NCBI GenBank assembly: GCA_015660965.1
Contig: JACTVG010000002.1
Span: 1-64,000, forward strand
Origin: Methanoregulaceae archaeon
GTDB taxonomy: Archaea; Halobacteriota; Methanomicrobia; Methanomicrobiales; Methanospirillaceae
Direction: 5' to 3'
DNA length: 64,000 bases
Shown piece after piece: positions 48,263-56,307 of this stretch. Every line of letters starts with the position of its first letter. The stretch's first letter is position 1. The translations under genes were made by a program, and so were the position numbers. Below the pieces are notes generated by a model. It saw only the letters and a list, made by a program, of their open reading frames with translations. It did no database searches and was not told the origin of the DNA.

Positions 48263-49291
48263 ATGCTGACCCTTACAGTCATCCTTGTTATCTTTATAAT
48301 ATTCATCGCCTTGATCTTCGATTTTACGAACGGATTCCATGATTCAGCAAATGCTATATCCACTGTTGTTTCTACTAAAGTACTCTCGCCAAAACAAGCG
48401 GTGGCTTTCGCTGCATTCTTCAATTTCGTTGCAGCATTTACGTTCGGTGTCGCGGTTGCAAGTACTATCAGCAAGATTGTCAAACTGGATTATGTGCCCT
48501 TTGGATCCATTCCATTCATACACCTTGCAGCGCTCATTGGAGCGATTAGCTGGAATATAACTACTTGGTATTTGGGTCTCCCTACATCTTCTTCTCATTC
48601 AATCATTGGCGGATTGGTAGGTGCCGGGATTGCATCATCTGGGTTACTTGCAATACAGTTATCGACAATTGTGTTCGTTGTAATATTCATGATTTTATCA
48701 CCAATGATTGGTTTACTATGCGGTTTTCTTTTCATGGTCATTGTTCTTCGAATTGCTAAGGATACTCATCGTTCGATGGTGGATGTTCATTTCAGAAGAC
48801 TTCAGCTTTTTTCGGCAGGTGCCTACAGTTTTAGTCATGGATCTAACGATGCACAAAAGACTATGGGGATAATCACACCTCTTCTATTCTCTATTGGCTA
48901 TTACGGGGTGGGGGTCGATCCAAACTACCTACCTGTGCCAATATGGGTAATATTATGTGCACATACAGCAATCGCACTCGGTACGCTCTCTGGAGGATGG
49001 CGAATCGTAAAAACGATGGGCTACAAGATTACAAGACTACGCCCGGTTGATGGATTTTCCGCGGAAACTGCAAGTGCAGCCACAATCATCAGTGCATCGG
49101 CAGTAGGAATTCCGGTAAGCACGACACATATTATCACATCATCTATAATGGGAGTTGGAGTGACTCGGGGAACAAGCGCCGTGAAATGGGGGATGGCTAG
49201 GAGCATAATCTGGGCATGGATTCTTACTATTCCCGTAAGTGCTTTGATAGGATTCGTATCATTTTCAGTTATCCGGGTTTTTATCGGATAA
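48263..49291 (+). CDS. pit: PiT-family inorganic phosphate transporter, copy 2
   Basis: A 342-residue PiT permease, shorter than copy 1 through a smaller central loop. Signatures FTNGFHDSANAISTVVSTKV and SFSHGSNDAQKTMGIITPLL are closer to the classic GxxD pattern than those of copy 1. LGLPTSSSHSIIGGLVGAGI and VGIPVSTTHIITSSIMGVGV repeat the inverted-half symmetry. The divergence between the two copies suggests old duplication and possibly different affinity or cation. Confidence 0.94.
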   Translation: MLTLTVILVIFIIFIALIFDFTNGFHDSANAISTVVSTKVLSPKQAVAFAAFFNFVAAFTFGVAVASTISKIVKLDYVPFGSIPFIHLAALIGAISWNITTWYLGLPTSSSHSIIGGLVGAGIASSGLLAIQLSTIVFVVIFMILSPMIGLLCGFLFMVIVLRIAKDTHRSMVDVHFRRLQLFSAGAYSFSHGSNDAQKTMGIITPLLFSIGYYGVGVDPNYLPVPIWVILCAHTAIALGTLSGGWRIVKTMGYKITRLRPVDGFSAETASAATIISASAVGIPVSTTHIITSSIMGVGVTRGTSAVKWGMARSIIWAWILTIPVSALIGFVSFSVIRVFIG

Positions 49292-49317
49292 CAAAAAAAG
49301 GTTTAAAAATTCGTAAA

Positions 49318-49977
49318 TTATTGTATTATTTTTTTACGGAGATCTTGAAAATACCGGCAATGTGTATTAATGGGACAGATTTTACACTGCGGTTTTTTTG
49401 CTGTGCAGCAAGCACGCCCATGGGCAATCAAAACATCAGTAAGATCTCCCCATTGATTTTGAGGAAAGATTGCCATCAAATCTCGCTCGATTATAGAGAT
49501 ATTGTTGGTATTTGAGAATCCAATCCGCTTAGCAAGCCTTCTTACATGTGTATCTACTGCAATGCCCACATTTTTTTCGAGTGCTTGGTAAAGCACAATA
49601 TTTGCAGTTTTACGTCCAACACCGGGAATTGTAAGTAGTCCCTCCATTGTTTGGGGAATACCACCATCAAAATCTTTAATGAGCATCTGCGCTGCTGAAA
49701 TAATGTGACGGGCTTTTGCATGGTAAAACCCGAGACTGTGGATAATTTTTTCTACATCTGCAATTTTTGCCTTTGCAAGCGCTATAGGTGTCGGATATTT
49801 TGAGAAGAGTGGTTTTTTTATTGCGAGAACTGCTTTATCCGTGGTCTGCGCGGAAAGGATGGTAATGATGAGTATCTCAAATGCTGTTCCTCTACTAACT
49901 GTTGTAGGTGAATCTAGAGCATCTGGGTAATGTTCTAAAAGAAGAGAATAAATTCTTTGGGCATCTTTTTTTCTCAT
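49318..49977 (-). CDS. nth: Endonuclease III
   Basis: A 219-residue bifunctional DNA glycosylase/AP lyase for oxidised pyrimidines. The helix-hairpin-helix with catalytic Lys is LLTIPGVGRKTANIVLYQAL; the catalytic Asp lies in VDTHVRRLAKRIGF; the [4Fe-4S] cluster is CTAKKPQCKICPINTHC (Cx6Cx2Cx5C). Complete and normal in length. Its start lies directly beside tRNA-Pro. Confidence 0.96.
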   Translation of the reverse strand: MRKKDAQRIYSLLLEHYPDALDSPTTVSRGTAFEILIITILSAQTTDKAVLAIKKPLFSKYPTPIALAKAKIADVEKIIHSLGFYHAKARHIISAAQMLIKDFDGGIPQTMEGLLTIPGVGRKTANIVLYQALEKNVGIAVDTHVRRLAKRIGFSNTNNISIIERDLMAIFPQNQWGDLTDVLIAHGRACCTAKKPQCKICPINTHCRYFQDLRKKIIQ

Positions 49978-49984
49978 ACACAGA

Positions 49985-50059
49985 TGGGGTAGGGCGGATT
50001 CGAACCGCCGTCAAAGCGTCCCAAACGCTCTAGGATGGACCAGGCTACCCTACTACCCC
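49985..50059 (-). tRNA. tRNA-Pro (TGG anticodon)
   Basis: Minus strand. Acceptor GGGGTAG/CTACCCC, anticodon stem-loop GAGCG-TTTGGGA-CGCTT (anticodon TGG), T arm GGCGG-TTCGAAT-CCGCC, discriminator A at 49985, CCA not encoded. 75 nt, no intron. The D arm carries a G-T pair. Confidence 0.95.
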
Positions 50060-50111
50060 GTACCCCTACAGTATTGCGATGGGCGTTAAAAATAGCTGTC
50101 GTTTTAATTAG

Positions 50112-50816
50112 TTAAATTGGGAGAGGCTGGATCTTTTTATTACTCACGATCGTTCCTTTGTAATTTCCGTTTAAGATAGCAGACCTGAGATTTTTTGGAT
50201 CAGTACCGTCAAGAACAACTAGGGGAATACCGCTGCGTTCAACAACACGAGCTGCGACAATATCTAGTACAGTGTTTAGACCTGCAACGAGCTGAACATT
50301 TCCGACAATTTCAAGAAGTTGCCTAGGTGTCAAGTAGTCATACCGTTTAGCTTTTTTATCTTTTTTCGGATCCGTGTTATAAATACCATCAACGGAAGTC
50401 ACGTTGATAAAGACGCTGGCATGTACGCGTTCGGCAAGGATTGCGGCAACCGCATCCGTTGTTTGACCGGGGGTTATCCCGCCCATGATAACACACTTTT
50501 TGTGTTCGGCAAATTTCTTAGCCTCAGCATGGCTCTCCGCTACCCGGGGATATGCATCATCACCCATAGCAGCGACAAGCATTGTGGCGTTTAGCCGTGT
50601 GATCAGGATTCCGATCTCATCTGCTGTTCCTTCATCAATACCCAAATCGCGCGCTGTTTTTATATACCGTCTGGCTTCTCCACCACCGCCAACCACCACA
50701 AAAAGTTGATACTGTAAAGCAATTTCCTTGAGAACTGGCACATAATTCTGGACTCTGTTTTGTTCAAGCGAGGGAAAAAGAATAGATCCGCCGAGTGAGA
50801 TGACAATCTTCTTCAT
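50112..50816 (-). CDS. pyrH: Uridylate kinase (archaeal PyrH)
   Basis: A 234-residue amino-acid-kinase-fold UMP kinase. KKIVISLGGSILFPSLEQNR, FVVVGGGGEARRYIKTARDL, VIMGGITPGQTTDAVAAILA and INVTSVDGIYNTDPKKDKKA are the substrate and ATP blocks. It makes UDP in pyrimidine biosynthesis. Start ATG at 50816; the longer frame to 50861 runs into the divergent gene's 5' end. Divergent from a zinc-ribbon gene across 43 bp. Confidence 0.95.
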   Translation of the reverse strand: MKKIVISLGGSILFPSLEQNRVQNYVPVLKEIALQYQLFVVVGGGGEARRYIKTARDLGIDEGTADEIGILITRLNATMLVAAMGDDAYPRVAESHAEAKKFAEHKKCVIMGGITPGQTTDAVAAILAERVHASVFINVTSVDGIYNTDPKKDKKAKRYDYLTPRQLLEIVGNVQLVAGLNTVLDIVAARVVERSGIPLVVLDGTDPKNLRSAILNGNYKGTIVSNKKIQPLPI

Positions 50817-50859
50817 TGCACTATTTTTTGTGCCGAATGCGCATATAGAGTTGTTGTAC

Positions 50860-51009
50860 ATGATTTACTGCCCTATCTGTAAGAGTCGCGAAATATTCCC
50901 CGTTGTTGGAGGATATATTGGACAGGTCTATCTCTGCAAGAACTGTAAATACCGGGGATCTTTCGTTCTTGAAGCAGATGAAGAAAACGACGAACTCAAA
51001 AAAGCCTGA
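50860..51009 (+). CDS. 49-residue zinc-ribbon protein
   Basis: MIYCPICKSREIFPVVGGYI followed by GQVYLCKNCKYRGSFVLEAD and an acidic tail. Two CxxC pairs, 23 residues apart, form a rubredoxin-like ribbon. It precedes amrS by 27 nt on the same strand. Conserved small archaeal proteins of this type have no assigned role. Confidence 0.75.
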   Translation: MIYCPICKSREIFPVVGGYIGQVYLCKNCKYRGSFVLEADEENDELKKA

Positions 51010-51036
51010 TTAACCACTTAAGTTCCGACGAACGGT

Positions 51037-52086
51037 ATGGCGGCTTTCGACTCTAAAAAAAATGTGACCGCGATGCATGAAGCGCTCCAGTACGCAAAGC
51101 AGGACAATAGTGCGGTAAAGTGCTCGCTTTGCAACCATCGCTGCACCATAAAAGAAGGGGGGCATGGTATTTGTGGTGTTCGTATTAATAAACATGGAAC
51201 CCTTTATGCCGCGACCTATGGAAAGACAAGCGGCGAAGCGGTTGATCCGATAGAAAAAAAACCTCTTTTCCATTTCCTACCGGGCACACTTTCATACTCA
51301 CTTGGCGGGATTGGGTGCAATTTTCATTGTCAGCACTGTCAGAACTGGCACATCTCTCGTGCAACGCTTAATAGTGTTTCACTACATTCTCTTTCCCCTG
51401 AAGAAGGCGTGAAACGAGCAATTGCTAGCGCGAGTGCAAGTATATCATGGACCTACAATGAACCAACAATTTGGCATGAATATGCGCTCGATATGGGACG
51501 ACTTGCTCGTGCTAATGGTTTAGGAACTATCTATGTTACAAATGGTTACATAACCGAAGAAGCGTTGCGTGAACTTGCACCGATGCTTGCAGCCTATCGT
51601 GTCGATATCAAGGCTTTTACTGATGATTTCTACCGCACAGTTTGCGGTGCCCATCTTCAACCAGTGCTCGATTCCGCAGTGATTGCAAAGGAACTTGGTT
51701 TGCATGTAGAAACGGTCACCTTGGTTATCCCAGGATTAAACGACAGTATGGAAGAAATGGAATCTCTCATTAGGTGGGCAATTGAAAACCTCGGTGTAGA
51801 TACTCCGATGCATTTCTCCCGATTCCATCCTGACTACAAGATGCTCGATCGACATGCAACATCGGTTACAACACTAGAAAAAATCTATAAAAAAGCGCGG
51901 GAATTAGGACTCAGGTTCCCTTATCTCGGGAATGTGTTTGACCATCCTTACGAGAACACATATTGTCCAAAATGTAACGCTCTTTTAATTGAGCGGCAAG
52001 GATTTTCGACTCGGTTGCGTGATTTGGATCGACAAAAGTGCAAACAGTGCGGAGAAATAATCGAGGTTATTCGAAATGTATCTTAG
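51037..52086 (+). CDS. amrS: AmmeMemoRadiSam system radical SAM enzyme
   Basis: A 349-residue radical SAM protein. The cluster motif CxxxCxxC is GCNFHCQHCQNWHIS; the N-terminal CSLCNHRCTIKEGGHGICGV and EKKPLFHFLPGTLSYSLGGI are family blocks of AmrS. A C-terminal zinc ribbon CPKCNALLIE...KCKQCGE is present. In archaea it is linked with AMMECR1 and MEMO proteins (absent here); the reaction is unknown. Its 3' end overlaps the Mut7-C gene by 11 nt. Confidence 0.92.
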   Translation: MAAFDSKKNVTAMHEALQYAKQDNSAVKCSLCNHRCTIKEGGHGICGVRINKHGTLYAATYGKTSGEAVDPIEKKPLFHFLPGTLSYSLGGIGCNFHCQHCQNWHISRATLNSVSLHSLSPEEGVKRAIASASASISWTYNEPTIWHEYALDMGRLARANGLGTIYVTNGYITEEALRELAPMLAAYRVDIKAFTDDFYRTVCGAHLQPVLDSAVIAKELGLHVETVTLVIPGLNDSMEEMESLIRWAIENLGVDTPMHFSRFHPDYKMLDRHATSVTTLEKIYKKARELGLRFPYLGNVFDHPYENTYCPKCNALLIERQGFSTRLRDLDRQKCKQCGEIIEVIRNVS

Positions 52087-52585
52087 TCCAAACGATAGAA
52101 AACAGTTCGTTGCCGACCGAATGCTTGGGACTCTGTGCCGTTATCTTCGGTTTATGGGATATGATACCATCAGTGCGAATAGCTTGTCCCAAGGAAATAC
52201 TCTTGAAGATACAATTCTGCTGCAAATATCAAAAAGTGAAAGACGTATCCTCCTGACACGAGATCGTGAGCTTGCAAATCGTGCTGGAGTGACAGGTATT
52301 CTAATTAGTTCTGATGATGTGATCGAGCAGGTGAAGCAACTTGTAAATCTCGAGCTTATCGATCCTGAGTTAAGAATGACACGATGCTCTTTGTGTAATA
52401 CGGAACTACAAGAGGCTACAACTCAGGATATTATGGATGCGGATTATGCACCGAAAGAAAAAACAGGTCTTACATTCTATTCTTGTCATAACTGCCACAA
52501 ATTATATTGGAACGGTTCGCACGGAAAACATCTCGCTGATAGAATCGAAAAAAATCTCAGTATTTTTGGTATAAGTGGAAAGTAA
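52076..52585 (+). CDS. Mut7-C PIN-fold RNase domain protein
   Basis: A 169-residue protein. Residues 1-95 form the PIN-like domain of Mut7-C (DUF82): VADRMLGTLCRYLRFMGYDT and RILLTRDRELANRAG with conserved acidic residues. Residues about 100-150 form a zinc ribbon CSLCNTELQE...FYSCHNCHKLYWNGSH. Predicted ribonuclease, target unknown. Translationally coupled with amrS (overlap). Confidence 0.9.
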   Translation: MYLSPNDRKQFVADRMLGTLCRYLRFMGYDTISANSLSQGNTLEDTILLQISKSERRILLTRDRELANRAGVTGILISSDDVIEQVKQLVNLELIDPELRMTRCSLCNTELQEATTQDIMDADYAPKEKTGLTFYSCHNCHKLYWNGSHGKHLADRIEKNLSIFGISGK

Positions 52586-52740
52586 AAAATTACTATCACG
52601 TTTTTATCAAAATCTTTACGTTCTTATTGCACGGGATGGACTATTTCGAAAGATTAATTGATCTATATTACAAGTCAAAATTGAAGCATTAGCATTGTTT
52701 TCGAATGCAATGTAAAAATTATTCAAAAGTAGGTGTTTCA

Positions 52741-53322
52741 ATGATTGACCAATTATTATCGGGAAATGAACATTTTAGAAAAAATGTTTTTAAGGATAAT
52801 ATCCAGCGTTATCATGAGCTTGCGAAAGGGCAGAATCCCTCGGTTCTATGGATAGGGTGTTCTGATTCAAGGATCCAAACCGGTCATATAACTAATGCAC
52901 CGCCCGGTGTTTTATTTATTCAGCGTAACATTGGAAACATCGCACCGATTCATGATTGGAATTTTGCAACTGTACTTGAATACGCAATCAAACACTTAAA
53001 AGTTCAATACATTGTTATTTGTGGGCACTCTGATTGCGGAGCTATCAAAGCTTTGGATAAAGAGTTAGATGATGTTTACATCCCTCTTTGGTTGAACAAC
53101 GCAACTGAAGCTAAACAGCGTGTGGATTCTAAAATAAAAAAACCTACAACACCTGAAGAGAAAAAAGAACGATCGCGGATGATAGAGCAGGAAAATGTTA
53201 GACTCCAAATCGAACATCTCAAGAGATATCCGCTAGTAAAAGATGCTCTTGAAAAAAAACAAATACAAGTTCAAGGGTTCTATTATGATTTAGAGAATGG
53301 CGCTCTATCAAAAATTGTTTAA
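52741..53322 (+). CDS. Beta-class carbonic anhydrase
   Basis: A 193-residue enzyme that interconverts CO2 and bicarbonate. Zinc ligands are Cys40 (WIGCSDSRI, with the Asp/Arg dyad), His96 and Cys99 (VICGHSDCGAIKAL). PPGVLFIQRNIGNIAP is the conserved middle block. Plausibly supplies bicarbonate or CO2 for carboxylases, including carbamoyl-phosphate synthase encoded nearby. Start ATG at 52741 follows AGTAGGTG. The stop directly abuts the stop of the convergent Trx-like gene. Confidence 0.95.
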   Translation: MIDQLLSGNEHFRKNVFKDNIQRYHELAKGQNPSVLWIGCSDSRIQTGHITNAPPGVLFIQRNIGNIAPIHDWNFATVLEYAIKHLKVQYIVICGHSDCGAIKALDKELDDVYIPLWLNNATEAKQRVDSKIKKPTTPEEKKERSRMIEQENVRLQIEHLKRYPLVKDALEKKQIQVQGFYYDLENGALSKIV

Positions 53323-53661
53323 TTAAAGAAATTTTTCAATTTCATTTTTAATTCGATCTAAAGCGATACGTCCAATAGGGGTGACCTTGCTGTTGACAAT
53401 TACCATTGGCAGTGCAGGATATTGAATCTCAATTATCTTTTTGATATAATCAGGAGTGCCATTATCAAGGAGTGTAAGTTTGATGGTTATGCGATTACCG
53501 TATAACTGCTCAAGGACTTTTTTTAAGGAATCAAATGCCATAGTCAACTTTCCCGTTGGGTAACAGTCTGTAAGTCCGCAAGTTCTTTCATCATTACAGG
53601 GAAATGGAGAGCACTCCGCATTTTCAAACCCGACAATCTCGATTTGGATCGGCTCTGCCAT
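53323..53661 (-). CDS. Thioredoxin-fold-like Cys-rich protein
   Basis: A 112-residue protein opening IQIEIVGFENAECSPFPCND, then ERTCGLTDCYPTGKL, an alpha helix FDSLKKVLEQLYG, a beta strand ITIKLTLLDN and the cis-Pro-like loop YPALPMVIVNSKVTPIGRI. The four N-terminal Cys (C-x4-C, C-x4-C) are not the standard CxxC. Position, 90 nt downstream of the FTR-rubredoxin gene, suggests a redox partner, but I recognise no named family. Confidence 0.7.
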   Translation of the reverse strand: MAEPIQIEIVGFENAECSPFPCNDERTCGLTDCYPTGKLTMAFDSLKKVLEQLYGNRITIKLTLLDNGTPDYIKKIIEIQYPALPMVIVNSKVTPIGRIALDRIKNEIEKFL

Positions 53662-53751
53662 ATCTTATTGGTTAGTGAAGTCGGTATTTTAGACTTATGA
53701 CGTTTGCAAAGGTAAAAAATTAGTTGAAAAAAAGTATAAAGAACCGAGGGT

Positions 53752-54267
53752 TCAAATGAATCGTTCAAACCGATCTTTTGTTGCTTTACAAATCGGGCAA
53801 ATTCCAGGTGGTTGTTCACGAGCGCAGAGATATCCACAGACCTTACAGCGCCAAACTGGGAATGGGAGTGAAGAACCCACGAGACCCGTAACTTGCCTTT
53901 CTACCATTCCTTTTTTTCGATCTCCGCGTGAGGGTCTCCGTTCTGGAATCGGTGATAGTGTCTGATTTTCAGCTGCAACCTTTTCTGAAACATACAGAGC
54001 GCAGTAACAGGTACCAAAATCTTCAAGGTCTGGATCTCTGTAATCACAAGGGCAAATAATATCCAAGTCTTCATCACGTTTCCCGCTTGAGAGGCGGCAT
54101 GGGCATGATTGATAACCATATCGTTGTTCATTTTTCAAAAGTCCTCGAACTAGATTTTTTGTGAATTCTACATTGGGGTTAAATCGATACCCTCCTTCTT
54201 CTGCCTCTTTTTTAAGTTTCAGGTACGTTGAATCGATTAGAGGATCGGAAATAACAGAATGTATCAT
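53752..54267 (-). CDS. Ferredoxin:thioredoxin reductase catalytic-type domain fused to rubredoxin
   Basis: A 171-residue fusion. Residues about 1-105 are FTR-beta: SCPCRLSSGKRDED, IICPCDYRD and FGTCYCALYV, i.e. CPC-x14-CPC-x12-CYC, supplying a [4Fe-4S] cluster and a redox disulfide. The plant-type CHC motif reads CYC, with Tyr for the His next to the catalytic Cys. Residues about 135-171 are a rubredoxin-like domain CKVCGYLCAREQPPGICPIC. Start ATG overlaps the glutaredoxin stop (ATGA). Electrons from ferredoxin or rubredoxin would be passed to glutaredoxin/thioredoxin-type partners next door. Confidence 0.88.
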   Translation of the reverse strand: MIHSVISDPLIDSTYLKLKKEAEEGGYRFNPNVEFTKNLVRGLLKNEQRYGYQSCPCRLSSGKRDEDLDIICPCDYRDPDLEDFGTCYCALYVSEKVAAENQTLSPIPERRPSRGDRKKGMVERQVTGLVGSSLPFPVWRCKVCGYLCAREQPPGICPICKATKDRFERFI

Positions 54268-54545
54268 ATTCTAAACGCCCCTCGAATTTCGTCCTCACGG
54301 AAACCAACAATACACCGTTTATTGCCTATAACAAGTGTCGGGAACGATCCTCTCGGGTTCCACTTTTCCATTGCATCAAGCGCATCCGACTGTTCGTTAT
54401 CTTCAAGTAAATCTACATATACATAATCAAAGTCAATGCCCAAATCTTTGAGGAGTTGTTTTGTCTTGTTGCACCACTGACAAGTACTAAGTGCATAAAG
54501 CATTACGGACCCAACTTTTCTTCCATTGACATGTTCAATTGTCAT
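54264..54545 (-). CDS. Glutaredoxin-like protein
   Basis: A 93-residue thiol-disulfide oxidoreductase. Active site CQWC in LYALSTCQWCNKTKQLLKDL, cis-Pro in GSFPTLVIGNKRCIVGFRED. Translationally coupled to the downstream FTR-rubredoxin gene (4 nt overlap), which is the best hint to its electron donor. The start ATG at 54545 follows AAAGGAAC; an ATG seven codons upstream lacks such a site. Confidence 0.92.
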   Translation of the reverse strand: MTIEHVNGRKVGSVMLYALSTCQWCNKTKQLLKDLGIDFDYVYVDLLEDNEQSDALDAMEKWNPRGSFPTLVIGNKRCIVGFREDEIRGAFRI

Positions 54546-54630
54546 AGAGGTTCCTTTCAATGCCATAACGTTAACAGAATGAATATATAAAAATGGGGTT
54601 AGGTATGACAGAAAAGAAAAAAAGTAGATT

Positions 54631-55128
54631 TTACTTGTTTTTCATCATCACTTCAATATCTTCAAGCAATGCCTGGAGATCTTCCTCGTGCTCGACTTCC
54701 ATCTGGAGGATACCAAGAAGGATATTATAAGTGACTGGATCCTTATCCCTGGTCTTCTTCATGAGGTTGTTATAAGTTTTAATTGCACACTGTTCCCCTT
54801 TGATATTCTGCTCGAGTACTTTGATGACATAGGGGTCATCTGGTGCTTCGTATCCACAGTTGGTCAGTTTATACCAATCCTGCGGTTTGGTAACGGGTGT
54901 TCCGCCAAGTTGGATGATGCGGGTAGTGAGTAACGTGGCATGCCCTAATTCTTCTGTCGCATGTAGCGTGAGTTCAGCAATAACCGCTTCCTTATTTGGT
55001 CCTCGGACAATCTTTGACCCGATCCAATACTGATAGTATGCGAGCCATTCATCACTATATGCTTTATTAAGCTGTTTAACTAGTTCTGCAACGTTGGTAT
55101 CAACAATCTTTCGTCCTAACGTTCCCAT
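54631..55128 (-). CDS. Ferritin-like (bacterioferritin/Dps-type) protein
   Basis: A 165-residue four-helix protein. Di-iron ligands: SDEWLAYYQYWIGSKIV, ELTLHATEELGHATLLTTRI (E..H), EQNIKGEQCAIKTYNNLMKK and LLGILQMEVEHEEDLQALLE. Probable iron storage or peroxide detoxification. Start ATG follows AAAGGTGAATTAC; a GTG three codons upstream is inside that site. It lies 85 nt upstream of the glutaredoxin-FTR operon and reads the same way, so the whole set could form an oxidative-stress unit. Confidence 0.88.
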   Translation of the reverse strand: MGTLGRKIVDTNVAELVKQLNKAYSDEWLAYYQYWIGSKIVRGPNKEAVIAELTLHATEELGHATLLTTRIIQLGGTPVTKPQDWYKLTNCGYEAPDDPYVIKVLEQNIKGEQCAIKTYNNLMKKTRDKDPVTYNILLGILQMEVEHEEDLQALLEDIEVMMKNK

Positions 55129-55248
55129 GTAATTCACCTTTTTTGACTAAATTATGGTATGTTTATATCGCCCCTCAATCTTTTTATGCGTATCCCTGAT
55201 GGCAATTGCATTATCGTTAATAACCTACCTGACACATTGAATATGGAA

Positions 55249-56307
55249 ATGATGAAAGCGGTTCTGGGTCTTGAAGATGGCCAATACGTTGTTGGGGAGG
55301 GATTTGGTGTTGAAGGGGAATGTGCCGGTGAATTGGTTTTTAATACCCAAATGACCGGGTACATGGAATCTCTTACAGATCCGAGCTATTTTGGTCAAAT
55401 TCTAATGTTTACCTTTCCTCTCATAGGGAATTATGGTGTAGATAGAAAAAATTTCCAGAACCCGCATGTTTGTGCAATGGGGTGTATTACAAAGGAGATC
55501 TGTGAAAAACCTGCTTCAACCCCCTCTATTCGTTCTTTTTTTGAAGAAGAAAGACTTCTTGGTTTAACGGGGATTGATACCCGTGCATTGACAATTAAAA
55601 TACGTGTCCATGGTACAATGCGAGCTTCCCTTGTGGTTGGAAGTGATGATGGGATGTATGCAGTTAATATGGCAAAAAAGGCTCCAGATATTTCTGACAT
55701 AACACCTATCCCTCAAGTATCCTGTAAAAAACACTACCATATCCAAGGGAAAGGAAAGCGGATCGCTATAATCGATCTCGGCATTAAAAAGAATATGGTT
55801 GTCAGTCTTTCACGTCGCGGTGGAGACCTACACATTTTTCCTCATAATGTAACTTCTAAAAAAATTCTTGCGTGTAAACCCGATGCATTATTTATTAGCA
55901 ACGGTCCCGGTGACCCAAAACAGGCAAAATCAGCAATTCGTTGCGTCAAAGATTTACTTGGTGAGTTGCCAATTTTCGGTATCTGTATGGGTAACCAGAT
56001 TTCCGCTCTTGCACTTGGTGGTGATACGTACAAACTTAAGTTCGGACATCGAGGGGCAAACCAACCAGTCCGATATAAGAATGGTCAAATTTTCATCACA
56101 ACTCAAAACCACGGTTTTGCTGTTGATGGCGAATCGCTTCCCGAAGGATGCAAAATTTCGTACACAAATGTGAATGATGGCACAGTAGAAGGTTTTGATA
56201 ACGATGATCTCAATCTAACTTGCGTTCAGTTCCATCCAGAAGCCCACGGAGGACCAAGGGATACTGAAGCACATTTCTTTGATTCTCTTTATCGGAGTAT
56301 TTCCTGA
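55249..56307 (+). CDS. carA: Carbamoyl-phosphate synthase small subunit
   Basis: A 352-residue glutamine amidotransferase subunit. KAVLGLEDGQYVVGEGFGVE and FNTQMTGYMESLTDPSYFGQ form the N-terminal domain; the class I amidotransferase has catalytic Cys in FGICMGNQISALALGG and His/Glu in VQFHPEAHGGPRDTEAHF. The residue after GICMG is Asn where His is more usual, outside the catalytic triad. It releases ammonia for carB. I start at the ATG two codons before KAVLG; the frame continues 30 codons upstream without support. Overlaps carB by 1 nt. Confidence 0.95.
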   Translation: MMKAVLGLEDGQYVVGEGFGVEGECAGELVFNTQMTGYMESLTDPSYFGQILMFTFPLIGNYGVDRKNFQNPHVCAMGCITKEICEKPASTPSIRSFFEEERLLGLTGIDTRALTIKIRVHGTMRASLVVGSDDGMYAVNMAKKAPDISDITPIPQVSCKKHYHIQGKGKRIAIIDLGIKKNMVVSLSRRGGDLHIFPHNVTSKKILACKPDALFISNGPGDPKQAKSAIRCVKDLLGELPIFGICMGNQISALALGGDTYKLKFGHRGANQPVRYKNGQIFITTQNHGFAVDGESLPEGCKISYTNVNDGTVEGFDNDDLNLTCVQFHPEAHGGPRDTEAHFFDSLYRSIS

